From Farysia itapuensis (Eukaryota; Basidiomycota; Ustilaginomycetes; Ustilaginales; Ustilaginaceae): DNA of 64,000 nucleotides. Within the stretch, counting starts at the first letter, position 1, and each line of letters starts with the position of its first letter. This document shows positions 48,664 to 58,584 of the stretch, piece by piece. The notes below the pieces were generated by a model that was given only the letters and a program-made list of their open reading frames with translations, was not told where the DNA came from and ran no database searches. The DNA lies in assembly GCA_023212645.1 (NCBI GenBank), contig JALBYC010000026.1, forward strand, positions 62,001 through 126,000, in the 5' to 3' direction. The position numbers and the translations under genes are program-made.

Positions 48664-51600
48664 ATGTCCTTGCCCGAACCACAGCCTGCAGGCGCAGTGG
48701 CCGGTGACGAGTACATTGCCCGGCAACACCAGTCTGCGGAACATGTTCGCAGCAGAAACTCTTCCGGTAACACCACCGACACGCCCAGTGTCGACAGTAG
48801 CGATCGACACGTAGACGTGGCCGACGCAGAACAGCAATTCAACCAGCTCGCCCGTCAGTTGTCCAGTCACAACAAGGATTCCGACGTCGAAAAGGGCGAC
48901 GGCCCCTTTGACCTCCGCGCCTGGCTTACCGGTGTTCAGGAGAAGGAGGACCAGGCGGGCGCCAAGCGCAAGAAGCTCGGCGTCAGCTGGGACGATGTCA
49001 CCGTTATCGGCACCGCGTCTCGTGACCTCAACGTGCCCACCATTCCCTCGATGGCTCTCTTTGAAATCATCGGCCCCATTTTCGGCATCCTCAAACTGTT
49101 TGGTATTGATCCTGCCAAGAGCAAGACAAGAAACTTGCTCCAGGGCTTTTCCGGATCTGCCAAGCCCGGAGAGATGGTGCTTGTTATCGGACGTCCTGGT
49201 TCCGGTTGCAGTACCTTCCTCAAGACAATCGCCAACAAGCGCAATGGCTTTATCGACACAAAAGGTCACGTTCATTACGGTGGAATCGACGCCAAGGAGA
49301 TGGGCAAGCGCTATATGGGTGAAGTCGTCTACTCGGAAGAGGACGACCAGCACCACGCTACCCTGACCGTGGCTCGAACCATTGACTTTGCGCTCCGCTT
49401 GAAAGCCAACCACAAGAACATGCCTGAACATACCAAGAAGACGTATCGCAAACTCATTCGCGACACCATGCTCAAGATGGTCAACATCGAACACACAAAG
49501 CACACTCTTGTAGGCAGTGCTACTGTTCGTGGTGTCTCTGGTGGTGAGCGAAAGCGTGTGTCCATTCTCGAAGGCCTCGCATCCGGCGGTAGCGTCTTTG
49601 CTTGGGACAATTCGACTCGTGGTCTTGATGCCAGTACCGCACTCGATTACGTCAAGAGCATGCGCATTCTCACCGATCTGCTCGAAGCTACCATGTTTGT
49701 CTCGCTCTACCAGGCCTCGGAAGGCATCTGGGAACAATTCGACAAGGTTTTGGTCATCGAGGACGGCAAATGCATCTACTTTGGTCCTCGAACCGAAGCT
49801 CGACAGTACTTCATCAACCTTGGTTTTGCCGACCGTCCTCGTCAGACTTCGGCCGATTACATTACCGGTTGCACGGACCAGTACGAGCGCATCTTCCAGG
49901 AAGGTCGCGACGCGTCCAACGTGCCCAGTGATGCCGAACAGCTCGAGAACGCGTACAAGGAGAGCAAGTTCTACAAGAACGCCATCGAGGACAAGCAGGC
50001 TTACGATGCTGTTGCCACACGCGACGCTCAAGCTACCAAGGACTTTAAAGCTGCCGTGGTGGAGAACAAGCACCGCGGTGTTCGTTCCAAGTCACAGTAC
50101 ACTGTATCATATGGTTCCCAGGTATATGCCCTCTGGCTTCGTCAGATGCAGATGATTCTCGGTGACAAGTTCGACATCTTCATGTCTTACGTTACCGCCA
50201 TCACTGTTGCTCTGCTTACCGGAGGTATCTTCTTCAACTTGCCCACCACTTCTGCCGGTGTTTTCACCCGTGGAGGCTGCCTCTTCATTCTTCTTCTCTT
50301 CAACGCCATTACCGCTTTCGCCGAACTGCCAAGTCAGATGATGGGACGTCCCATCTTGGCTAGACAAGCTTCTTTCGCCTTCTATCGCCCCTCGGCCTTG
50401 CTGCTAGCCCAGCTTTTGGCCGACATGCCATTCGGTATCCCTCGTGCCACTCTTTTCGTCATCATCCTCTACTTCATGGCTGGTCTTGAGAGGTCAGCAG
50501 CTGCCTTCTTCACCGCTTGGTTCATTGTCATTCTTGGCTACTACAGTTTCCGTGCTATCTTCGCCTTCTTCGGCGCTATCACGACCAACTTCTACTCGGC
50601 AGCTCGTCTTGCAGCAGTGGTTATCTCGGCCCTCGTTTTGTGGGCTGGTTACGTGATTCCGCAGCGTGCGATGCGACGATGGCTCTTCTGGATCAGTTAC
50701 ATTAACCCTGTCTTCTACGCCTTCGAAGGTCTCATGGTCAACGAGTTCAAGCGTGTCACTTTCACCTGCGAGGGAGCACAGATCTTACCCAGTGGACCTA
50801 CTTACCCTGCTGGTCTGGGTAACAACCAGATCTGCACATTGCAGGGTGCTACTCCCGGCTCTGACCAGATCCCCGGCAGTGACTACCTTTCGGCTGCTTT
50901 CGGCTACGAGCAGAACCACTTGTGGCGAAACGTGGGTATCCTGATTGCATTCCTCGTCGGCTTTGTCGTTATCACTGCCGTCTGCGTCGAGACCATGGAC
51001 CAGGGCGCCTTCGCCTCTGCCATGGTTGTCAAGAAGCCCCCGAACAAAGAAGAAAAGAAGCTCAACAAGAACCTCCTCGACCGACAGTCTGGTGAAGTTG
51101 AAAAGACGGAAGCCAAACTCGAAGTCGTTGGACAGTCGTTCACCTGGGACAAGCTGGAGTACACTGTACCCGTTCAGGGCGGCAACCGACTGTTGCTCGA
51201 CAAGGTATCTGGTTTCGTTGTGCCCGGAACGATGACTGCCCTTATGGGAGCCAGTGGTGCCGGTAAAACGACTCTGCTTGACGTGCTCGCTGACCGCAAG
51301 ACAATTGGTGTCATTGCCGGAGACCGACTGATCGAGGGCAAGAAGATCGATGTATCCTTCCAGCGACAGTGCGGTTACGCCGAACAACAGGATATTCACG
51401 AGCCCATGTGCAGTGTCCGCGAGGCTCTCCGATTCTCTGCTTACCTGCGTCAAAGTCACGATGTCTCCAAGGAGGAGAAGGACCAGTACGTTGAAGACAT
51501 TATCGAGCTTCTGGAACTTTCCGACCTTGCCGATGCTATCATTGGATACCCTGGATTTGGTCTTGGCGTTGGTGACCGTAAGCGAGTGACGATTGGCGTC

Positions 51601-53022
51601 GAATTGGCGGCCAAGCCTTCAATGCTTCTCTTCCTCGACGAGCCCACCTCTGGTCTTGACGGTCAGTCCGCTTTCACCATCTGCCGTCTCTTGCGCAAGC
51701 TCGCCGACAACGGTCAGACGATTCTTTGCACCATTCACCAGCCCTCTGCTTTGCTCTTTGAAACCTTTGACCGACTTCTACTGCTGGAACGCGGTGGAAA
51801 GACAGTCTACTTTGGACCCATCGGAGGCGATGGCAAGCACGTTATTGATTACTTTGCCGAACGCGGCGCCCACTGCCCGCCTGGAGTCAACCCTGCCGAG
51901 TACATGCTTGACGCTATTGGAGCCGGTAGCCAGCCTCGAGTCGGTGACAAGGACTGGGCTGACTGGTACCTCGAATCCAAGCTTTACACTGAGAACCTGG
52001 CCAAGATTGAGAAGATCAACGCCGAAGGCGCTGCCAAGCCCAAGCCCGAGGTCCGCTCGACCGAGTACGCCGCCCCCTGGTTCTACCAGTTCAAGGTTGT
52101 GCTCCGACGAACGATGCTCAGCACCTGGCGTCAACCCTCGTACCAGTACACACGATTCTTCCAGCACCTGGCTTTCGCTCTCCTCACCGGTCTGCTCTTC
52201 TTGCAGTTGGGTAACAATGTTGCCGCTCTCCAGTACCGACTGTTCGTCATCTTCATTCTGGCTATTATCCCCGCCATCATCATGGCGCAGATCATGCCCT
52301 TCTGGATCATGTCGAGGTCGATCTGGATTCGAGAGGAGACGTCCAAGACGTTTGCCGGAACTGTCTTTGCTGCGACGCAGTTGATTTCGGAAGTGCCTTA
52401 CGCGCTGGCTTGTGGTACGGTCTTCTTCGTATTGATCTACTACCTGGCTGGATTCAACACTGACTCGAACCGCGCGGGTTACTTCTGGGTGATGACCTTC
52501 TTGCTCGAGCTGTTTGCCGTTACGATTGGCACGCTGGTTGCGTCGTTCTCCAAGTCGATCTACTTCTCATCACTGTTCGTGCCGTTCATCACCATCGTGC
52601 TCAACTTGACGTGCGGTATTCTCTCGCCGCCACAGAGCATGTCGAGCACGCTGTACAGCAAGTTCTTGTACAACGTCAACCCGATTCGCTTTACGATTTC
52701 GCCGTTGATTGCCAACGAGTTGCACGGCTTGGTGGTGCAGTGTGCCGAGAACGAGTTTTCGCAGTTCAACCCGCCTTCGCCGCAGACGTGTGCACAGTGG
52801 GCTGGTGACTACATTGCCTCAGCCGGTGGTTACCTCGCCAACCCCACCGCAACCGCCGACTGCAGATACTGCACCTACGCTAACGGAACCCAGTTCTACA
52901 CCCCCTTTGGTATCACCTACGACGAACGTGGACGCGACGTCGGCATCATGATCGCCTTCATCGCTTTCAACATCATCGGCACCATCCTGTTCACAAAGTT
53001 CCTTCACTTCAGCAACCGTTAA
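48664..53022 (+). CDS. Full-size PDR-type (ABCG) multidrug transporter
   Basis: 1452 residues from the ATG at 48664, arranged as NBD-TMD-NBD-TMD. In NBD1 the Walker A is the PDR variant GRPGSGCSTFLK, the signature VSGGERKRVS is canonical, and Walker B is FAWDNSTRGLD. In NBD2 Walker A is canonical (GASGAGKTTLLD), the signature region is the degenerate VGDRKRVTIGVEL, and Walker B is LLFLDEPTSGLD. This asymmetric site pattern is the fungal PDR hallmark. Six-helix membrane domains follow each NBD, and the last extracellular loop holds several Cys and N-glycosylation-type sites. Family role: efflux of azoles, plant toxins and lipophilic drugs at the plasma membrane. Two TCCGCGGA sites and a TATA box upstream fit drug-inducible control. 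Codon use suggests strong expression. Confidence 0.95.
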   Translation: MSLPEPQPAGAVAGDEYIARQHQSAEHVRSRNSSGNTTDTPSVDSSDRHVDVADAEQQFNQLARQLSSHNKDSDVEKGDGPFDLRAWLTGVQEKEDQAGAKRKKLGVSWDDVTVIGTASRDLNVPTIPSMALFEIIGPIFGILKLFGIDPAKSKTRNLLQGFSGSAKPGEMVLVIGRPGSGCSTFLKTIANKRNGFIDTKGHVHYGGIDAKEMGKRYMGEVVYSEEDDQHHATLTVARTIDFALRLKANHKNMPEHTKKTYRKLIRDTMLKMVNIEHTKHTLVGSATVRGVSGGERKRVSILEGLASGGSVFAWDNSTRGLDASTALDYVKSMRILTDLLEATMFVSLYQASEGIWEQFDKVLVIEDGKCIYFGPRTEARQYFINLGFADRPRQTSADYITGCTDQYERIFQEGRDASNVPSDAEQLENAYKESKFYKNAIEDKQAYDAVATRDAQATKDFKAAVVENKHRGVRSKSQYTVSYGSQVYALWLRQMQMILGDKFDIFMSYVTAITVALLTGGIFFNLPTTSAGVFTRGGCLFILLLFNAITAFAELPSQMMGRPILARQASFAFYRPSALLLAQLLADMPFGIPRATLFVIILYFMAGLERSAAAFFTAWFIVILGYYSFRAIFAFFGAITTNFYSAARLAAVVISALVLWAGYVIPQRAMRRWLFWISYINPVFYAFEGLMVNEFKRVTFTCEGAQILPSGPTYPAGLGNNQICTLQGATPGSDQIPGSDYLSAAFGYEQNHLWRNVGILIAFLVGFVVITAVCVETMDQGAFASAMVVKKPPNKEEKKLNKNLLDRQSGEVEKTEAKLEVVGQSFTWDKLEYTVPVQGGNRLLLDKVSGFVVPGTMTALMGASGAGKTTLLDVLADRKTIGVIAGDRLIEGKKIDVSFQRQCGYAEQQDIHEPMCSVREALRFSAYLRQSHDVSKEEKDQYVEDIIELLELSDLADAIIGYPGFGLGVGDRKRVTIGVELAAKPSMLLFLDEPTSGLDGQSAFTICRLLRKLADNGQTILCTIHQPSALLFETFDRLLLLERGGKTVYFGPIGGDGKHVIDYFAERGAHCPPGVNPAEYMLDAIGAGSQPRVGDKDWADWYLESKLYTENLAKIEKINAEGAAKPKPEVRSTEYAAPWFYQFKVVLRRTMLSTWRQPSYQYTRFFQHLAFALLTGLLFLQLGNNVAALQYRLFVIFILAIIPAIIMAQIMPFWIMSRSIWIREETSKTFAGTVFAATQLISEVPYALACGTVFFVLIYYLAGFNTDSNRAGYFWVMTFLLELFAVTIGTLVASFSKSIYFSSLFVPFITIVLNLTCGILSPPQSMSSTLYSKFLYNVNPIRFTISPLIANELHGLVVQCAENEFSQFNPPSPQTCAQWAGDYIASAGGYLANPTATADCRYCTYANGTQFYTPFGITYDERGRDVGIMIAFIAFNIIGTILFTKFLHFSNR

Positions 53023-53162
53023 TTCCCAGAGTCCCCTCACTCTTGTTGGTCTATACTTGTACATGCGTTCACTTTCATTGTTACACACTATTTAGACGAG
53101 CGCGCTCCATACAAACAATTTTATCCGTTGTTTCATTGGCTTTCTTCCCCGTAAAGTGTAGG

Positions 53163-55586
53163 CTACCATTGAACGGCCAGACCGTTGACGGCCTCATCTT
53201 GGATCGCGCGGTACTGCGTGCGGAAGAGAGACGTTCTTGCTTGAGCCAGAGCTGCGTCTGAGTCTGCTGCATCTGCAGCCGTACCCGCAGTGAGGATGGA
53301 AAGCTCTTTAACGACCAAGCTGGCCAAGACATCAGCGTACGCCATTGAGTCCGCGCCCACTTTGTCGTGTTTGCTCTTGAGACCGTCACGCTCGTTGCTT
53401 TGCGACGCTGCCACAGAGGGCAGCGAATGAAGAAGCTTCTGATGGTCTTCGAGACGAATTGATCGAATCTGTCCGCTCGAAGGCGTGCTGATCCCACTCC
53501 CGCCGCCAATAGCGGCAGATGGCGTAGAGACGCCGCTGACAGAGGCAGAGCCGGCATTCGACCCTACACTGACAGGCAGGTGCGCGACTTTCGACCCTAG
53601 CCAGTAAGCTTCCTCGACACGTCGGACCCATTCTTTGCTTGTTCCTTGCCAGCCTTTGATCGGCGGCTCGCCATCCATGCTTTCGTCGCCGTCGTCGTCT
53701 GTCGTTTTAGTCTTTGTGCACGAGATGTTTAGTGAAGTTTCGTCCTCGTCCATTGCAGTCTTGCTTTGGCCGTTTGCCCAGCCACCTTGGCTGTATCCCT
53801 CGGGATCAGATGTGCCGTTTGGCGGAAGGGAGGCAGAGACGCTCGGTTCGGCAGGGGGTCGAATCTGACCACCGCCATTTACGCAACCGCTGGGGCAGGC
53901 CATGACTTCGACATAATCATAGCCATGCTCTTCCTCTTGCTCGGCAAGCGTTTGCGACGCTTGTACTGGTGAGACGTCACTGTCCGGATTCAACGGACTA
54001 GACCGTGCCGCGCCAGCGACGCCTCCACGTCCGCGTCGCACAAGACCACTGCCTCGACCTCGCGCGCCGACGCGGCCACGAGGCGAAGCAGAAGGTACTG
54101 AGTTGCCTGTGGCATCAACGAGCCTGCCTGCTGCACCTCGTGGATTCCTTACTCCTGTCTGCTTGTGCAACTTCCTTACTAGATTCTGCAAGTTGCGGAA
54201 GCCGTAGCAGTGAGCGCCGCGAAACAATATCGGAGAAGCTGCATCAGGCGTGAGGCCATCGACGGCAGGAGCTCGAAGAACGAACTCGGTAAAGTCAGAT
54301 GTGCGGATGACGCGTACATCGAGTTTGGGCAGTAGGCCAGAGTGCTGAACAGAATCCGAAAAGTCACTCCAGTGGTCTCCGAGCCAGTCGAGCCAGACGG
54401 CACGCATCAGATGGAAGAGGTAGCCACCACTACTGCTGCCTGGTTGATCAAGAAGCTTTGGGAAATGTGGCAGAATCGCAACTGTCCCGCTGTCAAGTGG
54501 AGCTGAAGACCCGGACAAGGCTTGGTGAAGTGTGAGATCTGCAACGGCGGAGTGCTGCATCGCTTCTGTCTCGCCAGGCACGGGTGACCGAATGTCAAAG
54601 TCCTCTTCGAGCATAAGCTTCTCGAGCTCGCCCGTAGTCAGGACACAGTCGACTTCTTTGGAGTTGGTGAGCTCGTCGAAGAAATCAGGTCGACTTGCTT
54701 CGAGCTTTTTGTCGTAGCAAGGCATGATGGTGGCATGATAGATGTTGGGAGTGGTGTCAGAGGTGCTTGCAAGACCAAGTCTTTGTGGTAGAAACTTTTT
54801 GGCGAGGACTCCAGAGACTTGTTGAGGAGATTTTGTGGTAGAGATATACGGTAGAAGTTCTGCATGTGTCTTTTCGGCATAACAGATCCAACCGGGACAA
54901 GCGCTGGCGAGCATGGGCAAGCTCGGAGACGAAGTTGAGCCCTCGTGTGAGGAGACACCGTTCCGCTTACGCTTGAGTGAAAGTCTGCGACGCTCGAAGA
55001 ATTCTTGCTCATGCTCTTTGAGAGCGATATGACGTGCGAATGTGGTATCAAAGACTTGGTCGAATCCAAACTGAGTCTTGAGAAAGTAGGATATGCGATG
55101 CAGAAGGGTTGAGAGCTGTGTAGATGTGGTCTGGTTAGCTAGGGATGTGGTTGCCGAGTACTTTGCCGACAGCGAAGCAAGACTTTGCGGGCTGATGGAG
55201 GCAATGAGGAGTTTGGGTGCTGACGAGGAGTGGATCTCTTCAACCGCTCTGCGAAGCTCTTCCTGACTCTGCATGGTGATGAGGACGCTTTCTGCACTAG
55301 TGACGCAGCCACTGCAGGCCAGACAGTCGTTCAGTGATATTTCTGCTGTCTCGAGTTTTGTTCTTGCTCGAGGTTTTGAAGCAGCCGAAGCTGATGACGA
55401 TGACGCTGCCGCTGCTTCGTAGTACGAACCATCTCGGTCAATTGCGATTTGTGTCGAGGCAGCTGCTGCTTGATCTGGCTCCGACTCATCTTCCACGACG
55501 CCACCTTCGACAGGCTTGATACAGGCTTGAGATGGGCCGAGGTAGTCGTTCAGATCTGTGAGCGTGAGTGCTCCAGAGAATGCCAT
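53163..55586 (-). CDS. NAR1: Cytosolic Fe-S cluster assembly factor NAR1
   Basis: 807 residues from the ATG at 55586. Features run in order: [26 protein letters not shown], the N-terminal cluster cysteines in [12 protein letters not shown], then the iron-hydrogenase-like blocks [38 protein letters not shown], and [14 protein letters not shown]. The chain ends in Trp (AVQW), the C-terminal residue used by NAR1 to contact the CIA targeting complex. Family role: hands Fe-S clusters to cytosolic and nuclear apoproteins. It is much longer than the roughly 490 residues of yeast Nar1. The extra length includes an Arg-Gly-rich stretch (about residues 490-530, [17 protein letters not shown]) and Ser/Gly-rich segments after the last Cys block. 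Divergent from GDH with about 550 bp between. Confidence 0.93.
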   Translation of the reverse strand: MAFSGALTLTDLNDYLGPSQACIKPVEGGVVEDESEPDQAAAASTQIAIDRDGSYYEAAAASSSSASAASKPRARTKLETAEISLNDCLACSGCVTSAESVLITMQSQEELRRAVEEIHSSSAPKLLIASISPQSLASLSAKYSATTSLANQTTSTQLSTLLHRISYFLKTQFGFDQVFDTTFARHIALKEHEQEFFERRRLSLKRKRNGVSSHEGSTSSPSLPMLASACPGWICYAEKTHAELLPYISTTKSPQQVSGVLAKKFLPQRLGLASTSDTTPNIYHATIMPCYDKKLEASRPDFFDELTNSKEVDCVLTTGELEKLMLEEDFDIRSPVPGETEAMQHSAVADLTLHQALSGSSAPLDSGTVAILPHFPKLLDQPGSSSGGYLFHLMRAVWLDWLGDHWSDFSDSVQHSGLLPKLDVRVIRTSDFTEFVLRAPAVDGLTPDAASPILFRGAHCYGFRNLQNLVRKLHKQTGVRNPRGAAGRLVDATGNSVPSASPRGRVGARGRGSGLVRRGRGGVAGAARSSPLNPDSDVSPVQASQTLAEQEEEHGYDYVEVMACPSGCVNGGGQIRPPAEPSVSASLPPNGTSDPEGYSQGGWANGQSKTAMDEDETSLNISCTKTKTTDDDGDESMDGEPPIKGWQGTSKEWVRRVEEAYWLGSKVAHLPVSVGSNAGSASVSGVSTPSAAIGGGSGISTPSSGQIRSIRLEDHQKLLHSLPSVAASQSNERDGLKSKHDKVGADSMAYADVLASLVVKELSILTAGTAADAADSDAALAQARTSLFRTQYRAIQDEAVNGLAVQW

Positions 55587-56138
55587 ACCGACGTGCGACT
55601 ATGGACTTAGTAATGACGATAGAAGTGCTCAGCCGAAATTTTTGTCTTTGTTAGCCGGTCGTATTTCGGCTTTCAAAAAGGCGAAAAAAAAGGGGCAGGA
55701 TGTTAGACTAGTGCGGAGAAGATTACGGCGTTAATCGCAAAGCGGCTGAGTATCCGTAGGGCGAGCTGGGCGAGCCAATGACTGCATCGAGTGCGAGAAT
55801 TCTGCTGAAAGTCGATCCGCTTACACGGACTTCTCCACTTTGATGCAGAAAGATTGTGATGCCTCAATTTCCGATTTCCACCGTAGCTCGCTAGCCAGAC
55901 GGCACTTTTCGACTCAGACGCCCACATGTCAAATTGTGCCGACCACGAAGAATCTTCTTATCTCTGACTCAGGTATGCAGAATTCAGCGAATCAAAGCAT
56001 CGTATCTATGCTTCCCCCAGATCATGATCGCATCAGCAAGGTCTGTCCACAATCTTGAAAAGCTTGCGAGCCGTTCATTTATCAACCACGCGAGTCTGCC
56101 TTTCTTCCCCATCCACCAAGTCTCCTTTCACCACAAGC
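55587..56138. other. Divergent intergenic region NAR1 / NADP-GDH
   Basis: About 550 bp. Holds adjacent GATA-type and Gcn4-type sites 5' of GDH (listed separately), an A-run near 55684-55691, and a CT-rich stretch ending at the GDH start. No gene seen. Confidence 0.6.
55958..55971. promoter_or_regulatory. GATA-factor and Gcn4-type sites upstream of GDH
   Basis: TTATCT (AGATAA on the other strand, the HGATAR form) at 55958-55963 and TGACTCA at 55965-55971, about 170 bp before the GDH ATG. AreA/Gln3-type and Gcn4/Cpc1-type regulators control NADP-GDH genes in other fungi. Confidence 0.4.
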
Positions 56139-57524
56139 ATGTCCAACCTCCCATCTGAACCCGAGTTTGAGCAGGCTCTCAACGAGCTCAAGTCCACCTT
56201 GGACCCCTTCTTTGCCAAGAATCCCGAGTATAAGAAGGCCTTCGAAGTCGTGCAGATTCCCGAGCGTATCATTCAATTCCGTGTGGTCTGGGAAGATGAC
56301 AACCACCAGGCGCAGGTCAACCGCGCTTACCGCGTGCAGTTCAACTCGGCTCTCGGTCCCTACAAAGGCGGTCTTCGTCTGCACGAGACCGTCAACCTCT
56401 CGGTTCTCAAATTCCTGGGTTTCGAGCAAATCTTCAAGAATGCGCTAACTGGCCTCAGCATCGGTGGCGGCAAGGGTGGCTCTGATTTCAACCCCAAGGG
56501 CAAGAGCGACGGTGAAGTGCGTCGCTTCTGCAAAGCATTCGCTACGGAGCTGCAGCGTCACATTGGCCCCGACACCGATATCCCCGCTGGTGACATTGGA
56601 TTCTCTACGCGTGAGGGTGGCTTTGTCTTTGGCACCTACAAGCAGATCCGAAACGAGTGGACCGGTATGATTACCGGAAAGGGCATGGACTGGGGAGGAT
56701 CTTGGATCCGACCCGAAGCCACTGGTTACGGTCTCTGCTACTATGTCGAGCACATGATCAACTTTGTCGAGGGCGAAGGCACCAGCTTCAAGGGCAAGAA
56801 AGTCGTCATTTCCGGATCAGGAAACGTTGCCCAGTACGCAGCTCTCAAGGTTATGGAGCTTGGAGGTATTGTGCTCTCTCTATCCGACTCCAAGGGAAGC
56901 ATGATTGCCAAGAGCGAAAAGGGCTTTACCAAGGAAATGATTGAAAAGGTCACAAGCCTCAAGTACAACCGCAAAGAGCTCTCGACCCTTGGTGATGAGG
57001 GAGGATCACTTGAATTCCACGGAGACGGTGCTCGCCCTTGGACATTGGTTGACTCGTACGATGTTGCCCTGCCATGTGCCACTCAAAACGAGATGAACGA
57101 CAAAGAGGCCACCGAAGTCATCAAGCGTGGTTGCCGATACGTTGCAGAGGGAAGCAACATGGGTCTTACACAAGAAGCTATCACAGTTCTGGAGAAATCG
57201 CGTCTTTCAAACGGCAAGAGCGCCAAAGAGGCAGGCTGCTGCTGGTACGGACCAGGAAAGGCGGCCAACTCGGGTGGTGTGGCTGTCAGTGGCCTTGAAA
57301 TGGCGCAAAACTCGGCGCGTCTCACCTGGTCTCCCGAAGAAGTCGACCAGAAACTCAAGGACATTATGAAGAACTGCTACGAGAACTGCTTCCAGACAGG
57401 TCAGGCCTTCCCTGCTGATGGCGACTCTGTCTCGGACAGCCTGCCATCACTCGTTGGTGGTGCAAACATCGCCGGTTTCAAGAAGGTGGCCGATGCAATG
57501 AAGCAGCACGGCGATTGGTACTAG
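56139..57524 (+). CDS. GDH1: NADP-specific glutamate dehydrogenase
   Basis: 461 residues from the ATG at 56139 (context CAAGC); the longer frame opens only at a TTG. Conserved blocks include NSALGPYKGGLRLH, the catalytic Lys region GLSIGGGKGGSDFNPKG, DTDIPAGDIGFSTREGG, GSWIRPEATGYGL, and the dinucleotide loop ISGSGNVAQYAALK. The hexameric 50-kDa type and block spelling match fungal biosynthetic NADP-GDH. It fixes ammonium onto 2-oxoglutarate in the cytosol. Intronless; converges on the NDUFA4-like gene with about 150 bp between stops. Confidence 0.96.
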   Translation: MSNLPSEPEFEQALNELKSTLDPFFAKNPEYKKAFEVVQIPERIIQFRVVWEDDNHQAQVNRAYRVQFNSALGPYKGGLRLHETVNLSVLKFLGFEQIFKNALTGLSIGGGKGGSDFNPKGKSDGEVRRFCKAFATELQRHIGPDTDIPAGDIGFSTREGGFVFGTYKQIRNEWTGMITGKGMDWGGSWIRPEATGYGLCYYVEHMINFVEGEGTSFKGKKVVISGSGNVAQYAALKVMELGGIVLSLSDSKGSMIAKSEKGFTKEMIEKVTSLKYNRKELSTLGDEGGSLEFHGDGARPWTLVDSYDVALPCATQNEMNDKEATEVIKRGCRYVAEGSNMGLTQEAITVLEKSRLSNGKSAKEAGCCWYGPGKAANSGGVAVSGLEMAQNSARLTWSPEEVDQKLKDIMKNCYENCFQTGQAFPADGDSVSDSLPSLVGGANIAGFKKVADAMKQHGDWY

Positions 57525-57672
57525 ACGTTTCCCACATCTTGTAGAGCTTCCGTATGACAATGTAATCATTTTTTGAAGAACTTGCGGGACACAGGCAGAC
57601 ACTGAAGCAGTCCGAATGTTATTGCGAGCGAGCTAGAATGCAACGAACAGTAGCGTAGGGCGCATGGTTGGG

Positions 57673-58109
57673 CTACAGACGGTCGCGCTTGTATTGCTTG
57701 TCGAACTTCTGGTTGACCGCCATCATTTTTGTGTTGGTGCCGGGCTCAACGTTGTTCCAGGGAGTTGGGTTGTTCTTCCTGTCCCAGATAACATCGGGGC
57801 CACGAGCCAATCTGGAGATGTACCTGTCGTATCCAAATCTGTGTTAAGAGTGCCGTTTCTTTACTTCACTGTACGACTGCTTAAGCTTACCATGTGGCAC
57901 CTCCAGCGGCGAGACCTGTGATCACATAGATGGGGAGAACTTCGGGAGAGTACCTGTAGCGAGCGAGCAAGGAGCGTCGAGTCAGTTTTAGTTCAGCTGG
58001 GGTCGCAGCTGTAAGGCGCGGCGCGGCGCGTGATGGAGGATACGAACCAGTTCTTCCAGAAGAGTTGTCGAGCCTTTTGCTTGGCTGCTTGAGCTGCTGG
58101 GCCTGCCAT
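57673..58109 (-). CDS. NDUFA4: NDUFA4-like small respiratory-chain subunit
   Basis: Three small exons: 58048-58109, 57891-57953 and 57673-57823. The introns are 94 nt (donor GTTCGT) and 67 nt (donor GTAAGC), and both split a Trp codon as TG|G. The spliced product is 91 residues. A short basic N terminus precedes a single membrane helix (VLPIYVITGLAAGGATWYISRLA) and the family segment GPDVIWDRKNNPTPWNNVEP, which matches the NDUFA4/MLRQ pattern PDVCWDRNNPEPWN. That protein is an inner mitochondrial membrane subunit, first assigned to complex I and later to cytochrome c oxidase. It is too fragmented to appear as one long frame, so it is easily missed. Splice sites were inferred by eye but give a continuous family match. 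Confidence 0.85.
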
Positions 58110-58584
58110 TGTGAATGTGTTGTGTTGCGTGTAGTCACAGTCAACGTGGTGAGGAGCGACGATAGAATTCGCGATGAATTCGAGATTCCATTTCGCACGA
58201 ATCAAGACTTTCCGTAAAGGGCCGTGATCGATTATGTACTCTAACAACTTTTTCCCCTCCACCGTGGGTTTTTTGTGCGAGCGTGAAATAGGCGGAAGTG
58301 TTGAACCGGATGACCGCGTCAAGTGTAACACTGAAGTCCTGCCTACAGTACTACGTACTATAGTCGAATCGCGAAGCATGGACCGATCGTCATGACATTG
58401 TCAACGCGCAAAAGCGAGCTCTCGGAAGCTTGCTAACCTACGTGTGCTTTTGGTTTGCTGAGAAGAAGATTGACTTGCTGTGAGAGATATTCTGGGTGAC
58501 GGGAGAGTTGGTGTTGGCTTGTGCTTAGCTTCCGGCTGTGCTTGCTCGCACCTTCTTGCTGGCTCTTACCCTCTCACCGTCAAG
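58110..58584. other. Divergent intergenic region NDUFA4-like / PSD2
   Basis: 475 bp. The plus-strand frame is open for 35 codons before the chosen PSD2 ATG, starting only with GTG. I see no TATA box, repeat or RNA gene. Confidence 0.5.

Noticed and set aside
48496..50073. 525-codon minus-strand frame across the ABC transporter start
   Set aside because: Antisense of NBD1 plus promoter; composition is that of an antisense shadow and it would cross both the TATA box and the transporter ATG.
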